NCBI GenBank assembly: GCA_012103455.1
Contig: WLWT01000001.1
Span: 1,536,001 to 1,600,000, forward strand
Length of the DNA stretch: 64,000 nt
Direction of reading: 5' to 3'
Origin: Gammaproteobacteria bacterium
GTDB lineage: Bacteria > Pseudomonadota > Gammaproteobacteria > HK1
Positions 16,576-25,289 of this stretch are shown piece by piece (the stretch's first letter is position 1; the number at the start of each line of letters is the position of its first letter). Made by a program: the position numbers and the translations under genes. The notes under the pieces were generated by a model. The model was not told the DNA's origin. It saw nothing but the letters and a program-made list of their open reading frames with translations, and ran no database searches.

Positions 16576-17667
16576 ATGAAGGCAGCAGTCCTGCATGAAG
16601 TCAACCAACCTTTGGTCATCGAAGATATCAGCGTCAAAAAACCCGGTGCCCACGAGGTACTGATCAAAACGGCTATCGCCGGCCTGTGCCACTCTGATCT
16701 TCATTTCATCGAAGGGCTGTATCCGCACCCGTTACCCGCCGTTTTGGGTCACGAATCCGCCGGCATTGTCGAGCAGGCCGGTTCGGAGGTGACTTATGTG
16801 CAACCTGGCGATCATGTGGTGACCTGTCTGTCCGTCTTCTGCGGCACCTGCGATAACTGCACTACGGGGCGGCCCAATCTTTGCCTCAATACCGACGTCA
16901 AGATGCCACCGGGTAAATCAACCCGGCACCAGTGGGACAAAGCGCCGCAGCTACACACCTTCTTGAATCTCTCCTCATTCGCCGAACAGATGCTGGTGCA
17001 CGAGAACGCCATCGTCAAAATCCGCAAAGACATGCCACTCGATCGGGCTGCGCTGATCGGCTGTGGCGTCATCACCGGGTTTGGCGCTGCGGTGAATACG
17101 GCCAAAGTGGCGGCCGGCGAAACGGTGGCCGTCATCGGTTGTGGCGGTGTCGGCATGGCGGCGGTGAACGGGGCTTATGTGGCCGGCGCCGGGCGCATCA
17201 TCGCGGTGGATACCAACCCGGTTAAGCTGCAATTGGCGACCAAGCTAGGGGCGACGGATTTGGTCAACCCGAATGATGGCGACCCGGTCGAACAGGTCAT
17301 GAATCTCACCGATGGCGGTGTACACCACGCGATCGAGTGTCTAGGTCTCAAGCTGACGGCAGAGCAGAGCTTTCAAATGCTGGCCGTGGGTGGCACGGCC
17401 ACTATCGTGGGCATGGTGCCATTCGGCGAGAAGATCGAATTACACGGCTTTGCCTTTTTGCGCGAACGCAAGATTCAAGGCTCCTCCATGGGGTCGAACC
17501 GGTTCCGTGTCGATATGCCGCGCTTGGTGGAGTTGTACCTGCAAGGCCGGCTGCATCTGGACGACTGGATCTCCAACCGCATCAAGCTAGATGAGATCAA
17601 CGAAGGATTCAAGGCGATGAAAGAAGGTAAGGTTATTCGCTCTGTCATCGACTTCGGCATCGTCTAA
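16576..17667 (+). CDS. zinc-dependent alcohol dehydrogenase (MDR family)
   Basis: 363 residues. Catalytic zinc ligands Cys38 (GLCHSD), His59 (GHE) and Cys163 (GCGV). Structural zinc cysteines 89, 92, 95 and 103 in CGTCDNCTTGRPNLC. NAD-binding GCGGVG at 188-193. Size and the order of motifs are those of class III-like/aryl-alcohol dehydrogenases acting on primary alcohols or hydroxymethyl compounds. AGGAGG lies 9 nt before the ATG. It is followed by RidA; the stop region has been copied in tandem just downstream. Confidence 0.9.
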   Translation: MKAAVLHEVNQPLVIEDISVKKPGAHEVLIKTAIAGLCHSDLHFIEGLYPHPLPAVLGHESAGIVEQAGSEVTYVQPGDHVVTCLSVFCGTCDNCTTGRPNLCLNTDVKMPPGKSTRHQWDKAPQLHTFLNLSSFAEQMLVHENAIVKIRKDMPLDRAALIGCGVITGFGAAVNTAKVAAGETVAVIGCGGVGMAAVNGAYVAGAGRIIAVDTNPVKLQLATKLGATDLVNPNDGDPVEQVMNLTDGGVHHAIECLGLKLTAEQSFQMLAVGGTATIVGMVPFGEKIELHGFAFLRERKIQGSSMGSNRFRVDMPRLVELYLQGRLHLDDWISNRIKLDEINEGFKAMKEGKVIRSVIDFGIV

Positions 17668-17672
17668 TTCAA

Positions 17673-17720
17673 AATCGCTTGTCGGAATCACTTGTCGGAA
17701 TCATTTATCGGAATCGTTTA
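17673..17720. repeat. 13-bp tandem repeat after the alcohol dehydrogenase stop codon
   Basis: About three and a half units of AATCACTTGTCGG-type sequence. The first and last units resemble the codons around the TAA of the preceding gene (CGGCATCGTCTAATT; CGGAATCGTTTAATT), so the array looks like successive copies of that gene's end. Confidence 0.85.
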
Positions 17721-17740
17721 ATTGGGGAGGGGAACATCTA

Positions 17741-18187
17741 ATGGGAGTTGAAGCGAGACTTAAAGAGTTGGGGATCGAGTTACCGCGTGTGCCAGCGCCT
17801 GCCGGCAACTACGTGCACGCTGTGCGCACGGGGAATCTGCTCTATCTGTCCGGCAAGGGTCCGGGGCCACATTTCGGCAAGGTGGGTGGTGCTGTCTCAG
17901 TGGCAGATGCTTACCAACATGCCCGGCAGACCGGGCTCATCTTACTCGCTGTGATCCGCGATGCCCTGGGATCGCTGGACCGGGTGACCCGGGTGGTGAA
18001 GGTATTGGGCATGGTCAACGCCACCCCCGAATTCAAGGAGCAACCCGAAGTCATCAACGGCTGCTCCGATCTGTTCGTGGAGGTGTTCGGCGAGCGCGGC
18101 CATCACGCCCGCTCCGCGGTGGGCATGGGCTCGCTACCGGGACAGATCACCGTCGAGATCGAAGCCATCATGGAGGTGATGGACTAA
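17741..18187 (+). CDS. RidA/YjgF-family protein
   Basis: 148 residues, full-length for the family. It has the trimer-forming beta-strands and the anion-binding loop near the C-terminus (VGMGSLPGQITVEIEAIM). The canonical arginine of enamine/imine deaminases (R105 of RidA) is not obvious, so it may belong to the longer Rid subgroups linked to catabolic operons, where they clear reactive imines or act on cyclic intermediates. ATG at 17741 follows GGGGAGGGG. It is co-directional with the SDR and alcohol dehydrogenase and probably their helper. Confidence 0.85.
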   Translation: MGVEARLKELGIELPRVPAPAGNYVHAVRTGNLLYLSGKGPGPHFGKVGGAVSVADAYQHARQTGLILLAVIRDALGSLDRVTRVVKVLGMVNATPEFKEQPEVINGCSDLFVEVFGERGHHARSAVGMGSLPGQITVEIEAIMEVMD

Positions 18188-18210
18188 CCGCACACTGGAT
18201 AAATACTGCC

Positions 18211-18238
18211 GGGCCGATACCATGGGGCCAATACCGTG
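18211..18238. repeat. 14-bp imperfect tandem duplication
   Basis: GGGCCGATACCATG followed directly by GGGCCAATACCGTG, in the short gap between the convergent RidA and GST genes. Confidence 0.8.
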
Positions 18239-18288
18239 GAGTTGACACGATAAGGTGGCCCGCATAGGGCCGCCTTATAGGCCGGCGC

Positions 18289-18963
18289 TCAGAGGGGCAA
18301 AGCGACACTCGGCTTGCCATCTTTTTCCCGCGCCACCTTGAAGCTCGGATAAGCATAAATCCGTTCCAGCCACGCCCGGCAATGAGGAAAAGCATCGCTC
18401 AAATATCCGCGCATATGGGCCGATTCCATCGGATAGCTGATCACGATATCCGCCGCGGAAAGCGCACTGCCACCAAACCACGGCGCTGTTGCCAAATCTT
18501 CTTCAGCTTTTCGCAATAAAGTTTCAAGCCGCGGCTTAACAAATCCATGCTGTGCTTTTTCCAGCACCGCCGCGATGATGCCCCGCAGAAAAAACGGCAC
18601 GCGCTTTTGCATAATTCCAAAGATGCTATCCATGAGCAAAACCGGCGTCATCGAACCTTGCGCAGCGTGATACCAAAAGAGATAGCGCGCCCGTTGCGGG
18701 CTGCCTGGCGGTGGGCGCAACTGATCACTTGGGTATTGATCCAGAACATAGTCCATGATGGCGTTGCTTTCGGCCAGCACTAGCTCCCCATCCGTTATGA
18801 CCGGCGCAGCGCTGGTGGGAGAGAGAGCCTTGTATTGCGGCGGCGCCAGATGCGTGGCTTTATCCCGCTCGTACATCTTCAGCGAATATTCGACACCTAA
18901 CTCTTCGAGAAGCCAGAGGATCCTGAATGATTGGGAGTATTCGAGATGGTGGAGTGTAATCAT
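18289..18963 (-). CDS. glutathione S-transferase family protein
   Basis: 224 residues. The N-terminal thioredoxin fold starts ITLHHLEYSQSFRILWLLEEL, with the usual Ser/Tyr position for thiol activation and the cis-Pro region SAAPVITDG and ES motif at about 65-70. The C-terminal all-helical domain ends in a Lys-rich tail. It conjugates or isomerises with glutathione in the cytoplasm. ATG 18963 was preferred to the TTG three codons upstream. It lies next to a CoA-transferase on the same strand; both may belong to detoxification or ring-compound breakdown. The subclass cannot be fixed. Confidence 0.85.
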   Translation of the reverse strand: MITLHHLEYSQSFRILWLLEELGVEYSLKMYERDKATHLAPPQYKALSPTSAAPVITDGELVLAESNAIMDYVLDQYPSDQLRPPPGSPQRARYLFWYHAAQGSMTPVLLMDSIFGIMQKRVPFFLRGIIAAVLEKAQHGFVKPRLETLLRKAEEDLATAPWFGGSALSAADIVISYPMESAHMRGYLSDAFPHCRAWLERIYAYPSFKVAREKDGKPSVALPL

Positions 18964-18996
18964 AGCTAACAACTACCTTTTGCCTGCAGGACTAAC

Positions 18997-20181
18997 CTAA
19001 ATCACCCGCTTCTCGCGCAGTTCGGCTAACTCAGCCACCGAATAGCCGAGTGCGCCCAACACTGCGCTGGTGTGTTCACCCAAAGTGGGCGGACGCTGCC
19101 TGATGCCACCCGGGGTGGCCGAGAGGCGCACCGGAATATCGGCCAGTGGCAGTGGCTCTTCCATGCCTGGATACTGCGTGGGTGCGAACATACCGGCGCT
19201 TTGAAAATGCGGATCATCGAGCGCCTGCTGCGGGCTTAGCACAGGACCGCAGGGGATGCGGGCGGCCTCCATGAGCGAGACCACTTCATCCACGGTGCGC
19301 TGGGCACTCCAAGCATTCATCCGCTGCGTCACCAACTCGCCGTTCTCACCGCGCGCCAAGTCGTTGGCGAAGCGGGGATCATCGAGCCACTCCTCGGCGC
19401 CTACGAGCTTGCACCAACGGGCGAATAACACCGGGCCGATGACCTGGGAGATAAACCATCCATCTTTAGCTTTGAAGATATCGGCCGGCGCGATGGTCTG
19501 CGCTCTGTTCAAGGTACCGATGCGGTTCGGCTTGATAGCCGCCTGTTCGAGCAGCATCGGGTTGTTGAAAGCGAGCGCGGTGCGGGCCAAGGACGCCTCC
19601 ACCTTCTGCCCCTGCCCCGTTTGGTTACGGTGCAAGAGGGCCGCCAGGGTGCCGGCGCAGGCCAGGGAAGCGGTCCCATAATCGGCGTAGGGGGCAAACG
19701 ATTTAACGGGTTGCTCAGGGGTTCCACCCAGATACACGCTGCCGGACATGGCCTGACCGATACCATCGAAACCCACCCGATCGGCGTACGGACCGCCGGC
19801 TCCGAAAGCGTTCATAGTGGTAAAAATAATGTCCGGTTTGATGGTGCGCAGGGTGTCGTAATCGATCCCCATGCGCAGCAGGGTTGCCGGCGGTAAGTTA
19901 GCAGCGACAATATCCGCCGTGGCCACGAGCTTGCGTACGATCGCTTGGCCTTCAGGTTTCATGGGATTTAACGTGACGCTTTTTTTGTTGCGGTTCATCT
20001 GCATGAATCCGGCGCCGCTGCCGTCCGGTGCGATAGGCGCCGTATACCGATCCTCGCTGCCGTCCACCCGCTCGATGCGGATCACATCCGCGCCCAGGTC
20101 CGCGAGCAGCGCGGTACAAAACGGGCCGGCGATATAACGGCAAAAATCGACAACACGCACTCCGTTTAACACCCCAGTCAT
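18997..20181 (-). CDS. class III CoA-transferase (CaiB/BaiF family)
   Basis: 394 residues. The start GVRVVDFCRYIAGPFCTALLADLGADVIRIE is in family order (split here by short turns), and the aspartate that forms the acyl-aspartyl intermediate is in VGFDGIGQAMSG (about residue 140). It moves CoA between an acid and an acyl-CoA thioester. A fragment of an enoyl-CoA hydratase gene lies immediately upstream on the same strand, so the locus was once a CoA-dependent catabolic operon; GST lies downstream. Confidence 0.88.
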   Translation of the reverse strand: MTGVLNGVRVVDFCRYIAGPFCTALLADLGADVIRIERVDGSEDRYTAPIAPDGSGAGFMQMNRNKKSVTLNPMKPEGQAIVRKLVATADIVAANLPPATLLRMGIDYDTLRTIKPDIIFTTMNAFGAGGPYADRVGFDGIGQAMSGSVYLGGTPEQPVKSFAPYADYGTASLACAGTLAALLHRNQTGQGQKVEASLARTALAFNNPMLLEQAAIKPNRIGTLNRAQTIAPADIFKAKDGWFISQVIGPVLFARWCKLVGAEEWLDDPRFANDLARGENGELVTQRMNAWSAQRTVDEVVSLMEAARIPCGPVLSPQQALDDPHFQSAGMFAPTQYPGMEEPLPLADIPVRLSATPGGIRQRPPTLGEHTSAVLGALGYSVAELAELREKRVI

Positions 20182-20211
20182 CTCACTCCTCCTCCAGATT
20201 ACGAAAATGGT

Positions 20212-20406
20212 TCAAGCGCAGCCGCCATGACGGCCATGTAAAACGGCGGCTCGGGCGGTGTCATCACCCTCGAATGAACGCAACGCGCCATGTAAGGCGC
20301 GGGCTGCACCTGCGGTGAGAGCATTTCTGGCCGCAGGCCGATCGATGTTGATGGTAAAGACCGGACCTTCCACGGTAATGGCAATGCCGTCTTGCGGATC
20401 ATTCAT
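20212..20406 (-). pseudogene. enoyl-CoA hydratase/isomerase, N-terminal fragment only
   Basis: Sixty-four residues reading MNDPQDGIAITVEGPVFTI, then DRPAARNALTAGAARALHGA, then AAVLHGRHGGCA and a stop. This is the start of a crotonase fold, cut exactly where the oxyanion-hole motif (FCAGAD) should follow. The remaining 200 residues are absent, and the class III CoA-transferase begins 18 bp further. It is a deletion remnant of an operon partner. Confidence 0.75.
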
Positions 20407-20420
20407 GCCGATGTCTCAAT

Positions 20421-20448
20421 ATTCATGTGGCGAAATTCATGTGGCGAA
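20421..20448. repeat. 14-bp perfect tandem duplication upstream of the crotonase remnant
   Basis: ATTCATGTGGCGAA twice in a row, 15 bp upstream of the start codon of the enoyl-CoA hydratase remnant (which is on the minus strand). Confidence 0.9.
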
Positions 20449-20646
20449 ACCGAAACACTACGGGAAAGGTAAAATCCCGGACGCTACAGTACCACTATAA
20501 GCCGATGTCACCGGAGGAGGCGGGTGAGAGAAGCGGTGTGCAGCCAAAAGGTGGCTAGGAGCCAGCGTTGTTGCCTAGAGGGGTGGTATCGCTTTATCCG
20601 GAGCGGCTTGAACCGGCCAGGAACTGACTTCAGGAGTTAAACCTCA

Positions 20647-21615
20647 ATGCGCGCCATCGTCTGTAGAGAGTTGGGCGGACCCGAAATGCTGCGCCTTGAA
20701 GAGCGCGATCCGCCCTCTCCAGGCCCAGGTCAAGTGAGCGTGGCGCTGGAGGCTTGGGGGGTCAATTTCGTCGATGTTTTGATGCTTGCCGGCGGCTACC
20801 AACATAAGCCGGAGCTACCGTTCATACCCGGTCTAGAGGCGGCCGGCCGCGTCGTTGAGAGCGGCGCGGGCGTAACGGGATTGGCGCCGGGTGATGCTGT
20901 CATGATCAGTATGCGGCCAGGGGCTTTCGCCGAGCAGGTGGTGGTGCCTAGCACATCGGCTGTGAAAATGCCGGTGGGCATGGCGATGGAGCAGGCTGCT
21001 TGTTTCCGCTCCGCGTTCCAAACCGCTTATCACGGCCTGGTCCAGGGCGGGCGGTTGCAAGCTGGGGAGGCTGCTCTCATTCACGGCGCCTCGGGCGGTA
21101 CGGGATTGGCGGCGGTGCAAGTGGCCAAGCTGTTAGGCGCCACGGTGGTGGCCACGGCCCGCAACCTTGAACGGTTGGTAGCAGCCCAAGCTTTAGGTGC
21201 GGATCATCTGGTGAGTTACGGGGAGGGGCGTTTCCGCGACCAGGTCCGTGCATTAGTGGGCGGCGTAGACGTGGTGTTCGATCCAGTAGGGGGCGATGTA
21301 TTCGATGAGTCCATGCGCTGTCTCAACTGGGGTGCACGGCTTGTTGTAGTCGGCTTTAGCAGTGGCCGCCCCGCCACTGCCCGCACCAATCATGTGCTCA
21401 TCAAAGGGGCTTCAGTGATCGGCATCCGGGCCGGAGAATTCGCCCGGCGCAATTCACAGCTAGGGCGTCAAAATCAAGCGGTGCTGTTGAATTGGGCTGG
21501 CGAAGGACTCATCAAGAGCCACATTTCACACCGCTACCCTCTGGCAGAAGTTGCCAGCGCCATGCGCGCCATCCGACAACGCGACGTCATCGGCCGGGTG
21601 GTGCTGCATCCCTGA
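20647..21615 (+). CDS. NADPH:quinone oxidoreductase-like protein (zinc-free MDR family)
   Basis: 322 residues, similar in length to E. coli QorA. MRAIVCRELGGPE at the N-terminus, GVNFVDVLMLAGGY where zinc enzymes have the catalytic Cys, and the NADPH loop HGASGGTGLAAVQVAKLLGA at 155-175. The catalytic and structural zinc cysteines are absent, so it should reduce quinones or enones with NADPH. The gap upstream (20449-20646) shows no gene. It stands alone, convergent with the Liv operon. Confidence 0.88.
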   Translation: MRAIVCRELGGPEMLRLEERDPPSPGPGQVSVALEAWGVNFVDVLMLAGGYQHKPELPFIPGLEAAGRVVESGAGVTGLAPGDAVMISMRPGAFAEQVVVPSTSAVKMPVGMAMEQAACFRSAFQTAYHGLVQGGRLQAGEAALIHGASGGTGLAAVQVAKLLGATVVATARNLERLVAAQALGADHLVSYGEGRFRDQVRALVGGVDVVFDPVGGDVFDESMRCLNWGARLVVVGFSSGRPATARTNHVLIKGASVIGIRAGEFARRNSQLGRQNQAVLLNWAGEGLIKSHISHRYPLAEVASAMRAIRQRDVIGRVVLHP

Positions 21616-21640
21616 GGCCCACGCCAGGGCAGATCACGCG

Positions 21641-21770
21641 CTAGAGCATCGACCATTCGATAATGGCTTCGTCACCGTGCACGATGGCGTGATCGATCTG
21701 TTCGATGCCACCCTTACCGCAGCCATCGTAGTAGCGGCGAATAGTGGCGACATAGAGATACTCTCCCGCG
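21641..21770 (-). pseudogene. SnoaL-like (NTF2 fold) protein remnant with internal deletion
   Basis: On the minus strand, YVATIRRYYDGCGKGGIE joins directly to QIDHAIVHGDEAIIEWSML and a TAG stop. The first part is the usual start of a SnoaL/limonene-epoxide-hydrolase-like fold and the second its last strands; the middle of the domain is missing. It lies just beyond the stop of the Liv ATPase gene. Confidence 0.45.
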
Positions 21771-21786
21771 GCAGTAGCTGCCGCGC

Positions 21787-22599
21787 TTAGGCCAGCCACC
21801 GCTTGCGGCGTCTATAGTGCTTCACATCGCGGAAACTCTTACGGTCGCCCGCGGACATACCCAGATAAAACTCTTTGATATCTTCGTTGTCGGCCAGTTC
21901 CTTAGCCGGTCCATCCATAACGATACGGCCATTTTCCAGCACATAACCATCCGTTGCGTAACGCAGCGCGATGGCCGCATTTTGCTCCGCTAACAAGAAA
22001 CTGACGTTTTGCTCTTTATTGAGCCGCGCCACGATTTCGAAAATTTCCTCCACCAACTGCGGCGCCAGCCCCATGGAAGGTTCATCCAGCAGCATCAACT
22101 TGGGACGGGCCATCAGCGCACGCCCGATCACCACCATCTGCTGCTCACCGCCGGAGATATAACCGGCCAATGATTTTTGCCGCTCTTTCAAACGTGGGAA
22201 ATACTGGTAGACCAACTCCAGATCATCGGTTACGGCTTTGCGTTGAAAACGGCGCGTATAAGCGCCCGTCAGCAGGTTTTCTTCAACATTCAAATGCTCG
22301 AAACAATGCCGGCCCTCCATGACCTGGATAACACCGCGCTTGACCAGTTCGTTGGGTGACAGCGCCTGCACCTCATGGCCCTGATACAAGATGGACCCTT
22401 TGGTGACATCGCCACGCTCGGCGCCCAGTAGGTTGGAGATCGACTTCAAGGTGGTCGATTTGCCGGCGCCGTTGGCACCGAGAAGGGCGGCGATGCCCCC
22501 CTCGGTCACCGCAAGCGACACGCCCTTGAGGACCAGCACAACGCGATCGTAGATCACCTCGATGTTGTTGACGGATAAGAGTTTGTTCGTCTCGCTCAC
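21787..22599 (-). CDS. livF: Liv-type ABC transporter ATP-binding protein
   Basis: 270 residues. Walker A GANGAGKST (41-49), signature YISGGEQQM (about 146), Walker B LMLLDEPSMGL, and the H-loop region replaced by LLAEQN as in LivF proteins. It energises uptake through LivH/LivM with LivG. Last gene of the minus-strand block. The start is GTG at 22599, and a 17-bp duplication doubles the region containing this start. The C-terminal Lys/Arg tail (HYRRRKRW) is longer than in classical LivF. Confidence 0.9.
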   Translation of the reverse strand: MSETNKLLSVNNIEVIYDRVVLVLKGVSLAVTEGGIAALLGANGAGKSTTLKSISNLLGAERGDVTKGSILYQGHEVQALSPNELVKRGVIQVMEGRHCFEHLNVEENLLTGAYTRRFQRKAVTDDLELVYQYFPRLKERQKSLAGYISGGEQQMVVIGRALMARPKLMLLDEPSMGLAPQLVEEIFEIVARLNKEQNVSFLLAEQNAAIALRYATDGYVLENGRIVMDGPAKELADNEDIKEFYLGMSAGDRKSFRDVKHYRRRKRWLA

Positions 22600-22630
22600 G
22601 GTTTTTTCTCAACCACGGTTCTTTCTCAAC
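22597..22630. repeat. 17-bp tandem duplication covering the livF start codon
   Basis: On the minus strand GTTGAGAAAGAACCGTG is followed by GTTGAGAAAAAACCGTG, whose GTG is the livF start. The upstream copy has a GTG too, but its frame hits TGA after six codons. One mismatch in 17. Confidence 0.88.
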
Positions 22631-22663
22631 GTCGAAAGTACCTCACACCTCGGCTGCCCGCGC

Positions 22664-23980
22664 TTAGCTACAGTTCGCCCGTGGGGTGATATTGTTTTCC
22701 GCCGCGAACTTCGCTGCGTCAGCTTCCATCATCGGACGTACCACATCACGCATCACCGGGATCCAATCGGAGACCAGATTCCACGTCTTGGCGGACGCAT
22801 CCCATTGCTGGAACATGACGCCCTTAGCCCCTTCGTGGTCGTTGCAAGTCACTTTGAATTCCGGATAACCCGCCAGCCCGACGCGCTCCCAGTCGGCGGC
22901 GGTCATATGCATGTTCTCCAGGGCTTCACGCACCGCTTCGCCATCAGGCACTTTCTGCCCTGTGGCTTTTTGTGCGCGGGCCACCGCTTCGACCACCATG
23001 ATGTAGTTGACGAGACCACGCAGATAGAGAATCTCACTGGTGCGGTCCCACTCGCCAGCGCCCTTGCCCCGGTCGTACACGTATTTTTTGAGGTCGTCGT
23101 GTAGCTGGGTGCCGCCACCTGGAGCGTGGAAGGTCGCAGCCGTGTAGCCGTTGGCCCCGGCGCCGGCCGGAATCATGTCGTTCTCCGAGCCCGACCACCA
23201 ATTACCGATGAAATGGTCCATCGGAAAGTTGATGGCGGCGGCTTCTTTCACAGCGACCTGGTTCATGACGCCCCAACCGGACATGAAAACCCAGCTCGGT
23301 TTTTTGCGCCGGATCTGAAGCCAGGTGGCTTTTTGCTCCTGACCGGGGTGGTCAACGGCGAGCAGAATCAACTCATAACCGTACTTCTGCGCCAGGACTT
23401 TAAGCGTGGGATTAGCTTCTTTACCGTACGCGGAGTTGTGGTAGATGTGAGCGATCTTCTTGCCTTTGAGCTTATCGAAACCGCCCTCTTTATCGGCGAT
23501 GTAGCCGATAACGGAGGTCGCCTGGCTCCAGTAGGTGGCCGGGAAGTTGAACACCCACGGGAAGACCGAGCCGACCGCGGCGGAGGTACGCCCATAACCG
23601 ATGGTCAACAACGGAATTTTATCCACCGTCACCTTCGGGATGAGCTGATAGGTAATACCGGTGGAATTCGGAATGATCACCGCCGGTTTTTTGGATTTCA
23701 TCTTCTCGTAGCATTCGACCCCGACTTTGGTGTTGTAGCCGGTCTCGCACTCCTCGTAGACCACCGGTACACCACCGATGCCGCCATCGCGCTCGTTCAC
23801 CAGCGTGATGTAGTCCTTGAAGCCGTTGGCAAACGGAATGCCGTTAGGCGCATAAGGACCGGTACGGTAAACCAAGCCGGGTACATAGATTTCATCAGCG
23901 GCAATGGCCACATCGACCGCTACCGTCATCGTTATCGCGGCGCCGGTCAAGACACCAAACGCGATCTTCTTCATCGACAT
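22664..23980 (-). CDS. livK: periplasmic substrate-binding protein of the Liv-type ABC transporter
   Basis: 438 residues from ATG 23980, which has GAGGTG 5 nt upstream. The signal peptide KKIAFGVLTGAAITMTVAV ends near AIA-ADE. The mature protein is a type I periplasmic-binding fold (Peripla_BP_6): VPGLVYRTGPYAPNG in place of the usual L-x-x-x-G opening, and YEECETGYNTKVGVECYEK. It is larger than amino-acid LivJ/K and similar to binding proteins paired with acyl-CoA ligases that bring in aromatic or other carboxylic acids. The two closely spaced GTATATAC boxes upstream may regulate it. Confidence 0.88.
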   Translation of the reverse strand: MSMKKIAFGVLTGAAITMTVAVDVAIAADEIYVPGLVYRTGPYAPNGIPFANGFKDYITLVNERDGGIGGVPVVYEECETGYNTKVGVECYEKMKSKKPAVIIPNSTGITYQLIPKVTVDKIPLLTIGYGRTSAAVGSVFPWVFNFPATYWSQATSVIGYIADKEGGFDKLKGKKIAHIYHNSAYGKEANPTLKVLAQKYGYELILLAVDHPGQEQKATWLQIRRKKPSWVFMSGWGVMNQVAVKEAAAINFPMDHFIGNWWSGSENDMIPAGAGANGYTAATFHAPGGGTQLHDDLKKYVYDRGKGAGEWDRTSEILYLRGLVNYIMVVEAVARAQKATGQKVPDGEAVREALENMHMTAADWERVGLAGYPEFKVTCNDHEGAKGVMFQQWDASAKTWNLVSDWIPVMRDVVRPMMEADAAKFAAENNITPRANCS

Positions 23981-24016
23981 AAAGTCACCTCGTACGAATT
24001 GCCACACATCCCCCGT

Positions 24017-24039
24017 GTATATACTCTTTTTGTATATAC
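24017..24039. promoter_or_regulatory. paired GTATATAC boxes upstream of the binding-protein gene
   Basis: Two copies of the 8-bp palindrome GTATATAC (24017-24024 and 24032-24039), 15 bp centre to centre, lie 37 bp upstream of the binding-protein start in a 229-bp gap of the operon. The spacing suits a dimeric or tandem regulator site, or the AT-rich core of an internal promoter. No regulator gene is adjacent. Confidence 0.35.
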
Positions 24040-24209
24040 TTGAAGGGACACGCTTCTGCCTCCGGCGCGGACAAAGGTCAACGCCACCTCAGGCCTCCTT
24101 GCCCTTGATTTCCATCCTGTGTGGTGCCGGCAGGATAAACCCTGCAAGCACATATCCCCCTCGGATTGATCAGCTACCGCCACGGCCTCGGTACCTGCGC
24201 CCGTAGATA

Positions 24210-25286
24210 CTAGTGCGGGAATGGCCAAAGGCGCAGTTTTTCCTTGGTGATCTGCCACAGCCGGGCCAGCCCGAGTGGCTCCACGATCAGGAAAAAGATA
24301 ATCAGACCGCCAAAGAAAATGAATTCGAAGTGTTTCGCAACCACCGCTTCCATACCGAATCCGCCCACCATGGTATTAGTGAGCACGATGGGCATCAGCA
24401 CGATGAACGCCGCGCCCATGAATGAACCGGTGATGGACCCTAGCCCGCCAATGATGATCATGAACAGCACTTGGAAGGACTGGTTGATGTCGAAAGCCTC
24501 GGCGGTTTCCACACTACCCAGCCACATGGAAAACGCTAAAGCGCCAGCGAAGCCTACATAGAAAGAACTCACGGAAAACGCCATGAGCTTGGTTTTAAAT
24601 GGTCTGAATCCGATCAACTCCGCGGCGATATCCATATCTCTCACCGCCATCCACGAGCGGCCAATAGCACTGCGCACGATATTCTTGGCGACAAGCGCCA
24701 ATATCACCGTCACGATAAGCACGAATAGGTAGCGGGCAACCGGTGACGCTTCGGCCCCCGTCACCAAAAAGCCGAATACCTCACGCGGTGGCATGGTGAT
24801 GGTGCCAGACGGATTGTCGTTTTGAAACCAGGTAATTTTGTTGAATAACCAGCTCAAGAAGAATTGGGCGGCTAACGTAGCAACAGCTAGATAGAAACCC
24901 TTGATGCGAAGCGATGGAATGCCGAACAACAGCCCCACAAGCGCGGTGATCAGACCGGAGAGAAAGAGCACTAGCACAAAGCTCATCTGCGGATCCCAGG
25001 TGGTGAGCTTAAAGCACGCCACCGCGCCAACGGCCATGAAACCACCGGTTCCTAGCGACAGTTGACCGCAGTACCCGGTCAATAAATTGAGCCCGATGGC
25101 GGCCACGGAATACATCAGCACGGGGATCATCACGACCTGGAAGAAATATTCCGTGGCGGTCAGAGGAATCACCACGAACAGCACCACCATCAAGGCGGCC
25201 ATGAACCAGCGATCCTGAGCTAACGGGAAGATCGCCTGATCGGCGGGATAGCTGGTTTTGAATTGCCCAGCTTCACGGTAAATCAT
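24210..25286 (-). CDS. livM: Liv-type ABC transporter permease (LivM)
   Basis: 358 residues with about ten hydrophobic segments. Family core GLNLLTGYCGQLSLGTGGFM (95-115) and the coupling-helix segment near AIGRSWMAVRDMDIAAELIG that docks on the ATPases. It sits in the inner membrane beside LivH. The ATG at 25286 follows GAGGG and starts 3 bp after the livH stop. Confidence 0.92.
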   Translation of the reverse strand: MIYREAGQFKTSYPADQAIFPLAQDRWFMAALMVVLFVVIPLTATEYFFQVVMIPVLMYSVAAIGLNLLTGYCGQLSLGTGGFMAVGAVACFKLTTWDPQMSFVLVLFLSGLITALVGLLFGIPSLRIKGFYLAVATLAAQFFLSWLFNKITWFQNDNPSGTITMPPREVFGFLVTGAEASPVARYLFVLIVTVILALVAKNIVRSAIGRSWMAVRDMDIAAELIGFRPFKTKLMAFSVSSFYVGFAGALAFSMWLGSVETAEAFDINQSFQVLFMIIIGGLGSITGSFMGAAFIVLMPIVLTNTMVGGFGMEAVVAKHFEFIFFGGLIIFFLIVEPLGLARLWQITKEKLRLWPFPH

Positions 25287-25289
25287 GGA

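Noticed and set aside
17673..17720. Short CRISPR-like array
   Set aside because: Three 13-bp units without spacers and no cas genes; it is a simple tandem repeat.
23126..24043. 305-aa frame antisense to the Liv binding protein
   Set aside because: Same reason: no domain, and the opposite strand is a clear Peripla_BP_6 protein.
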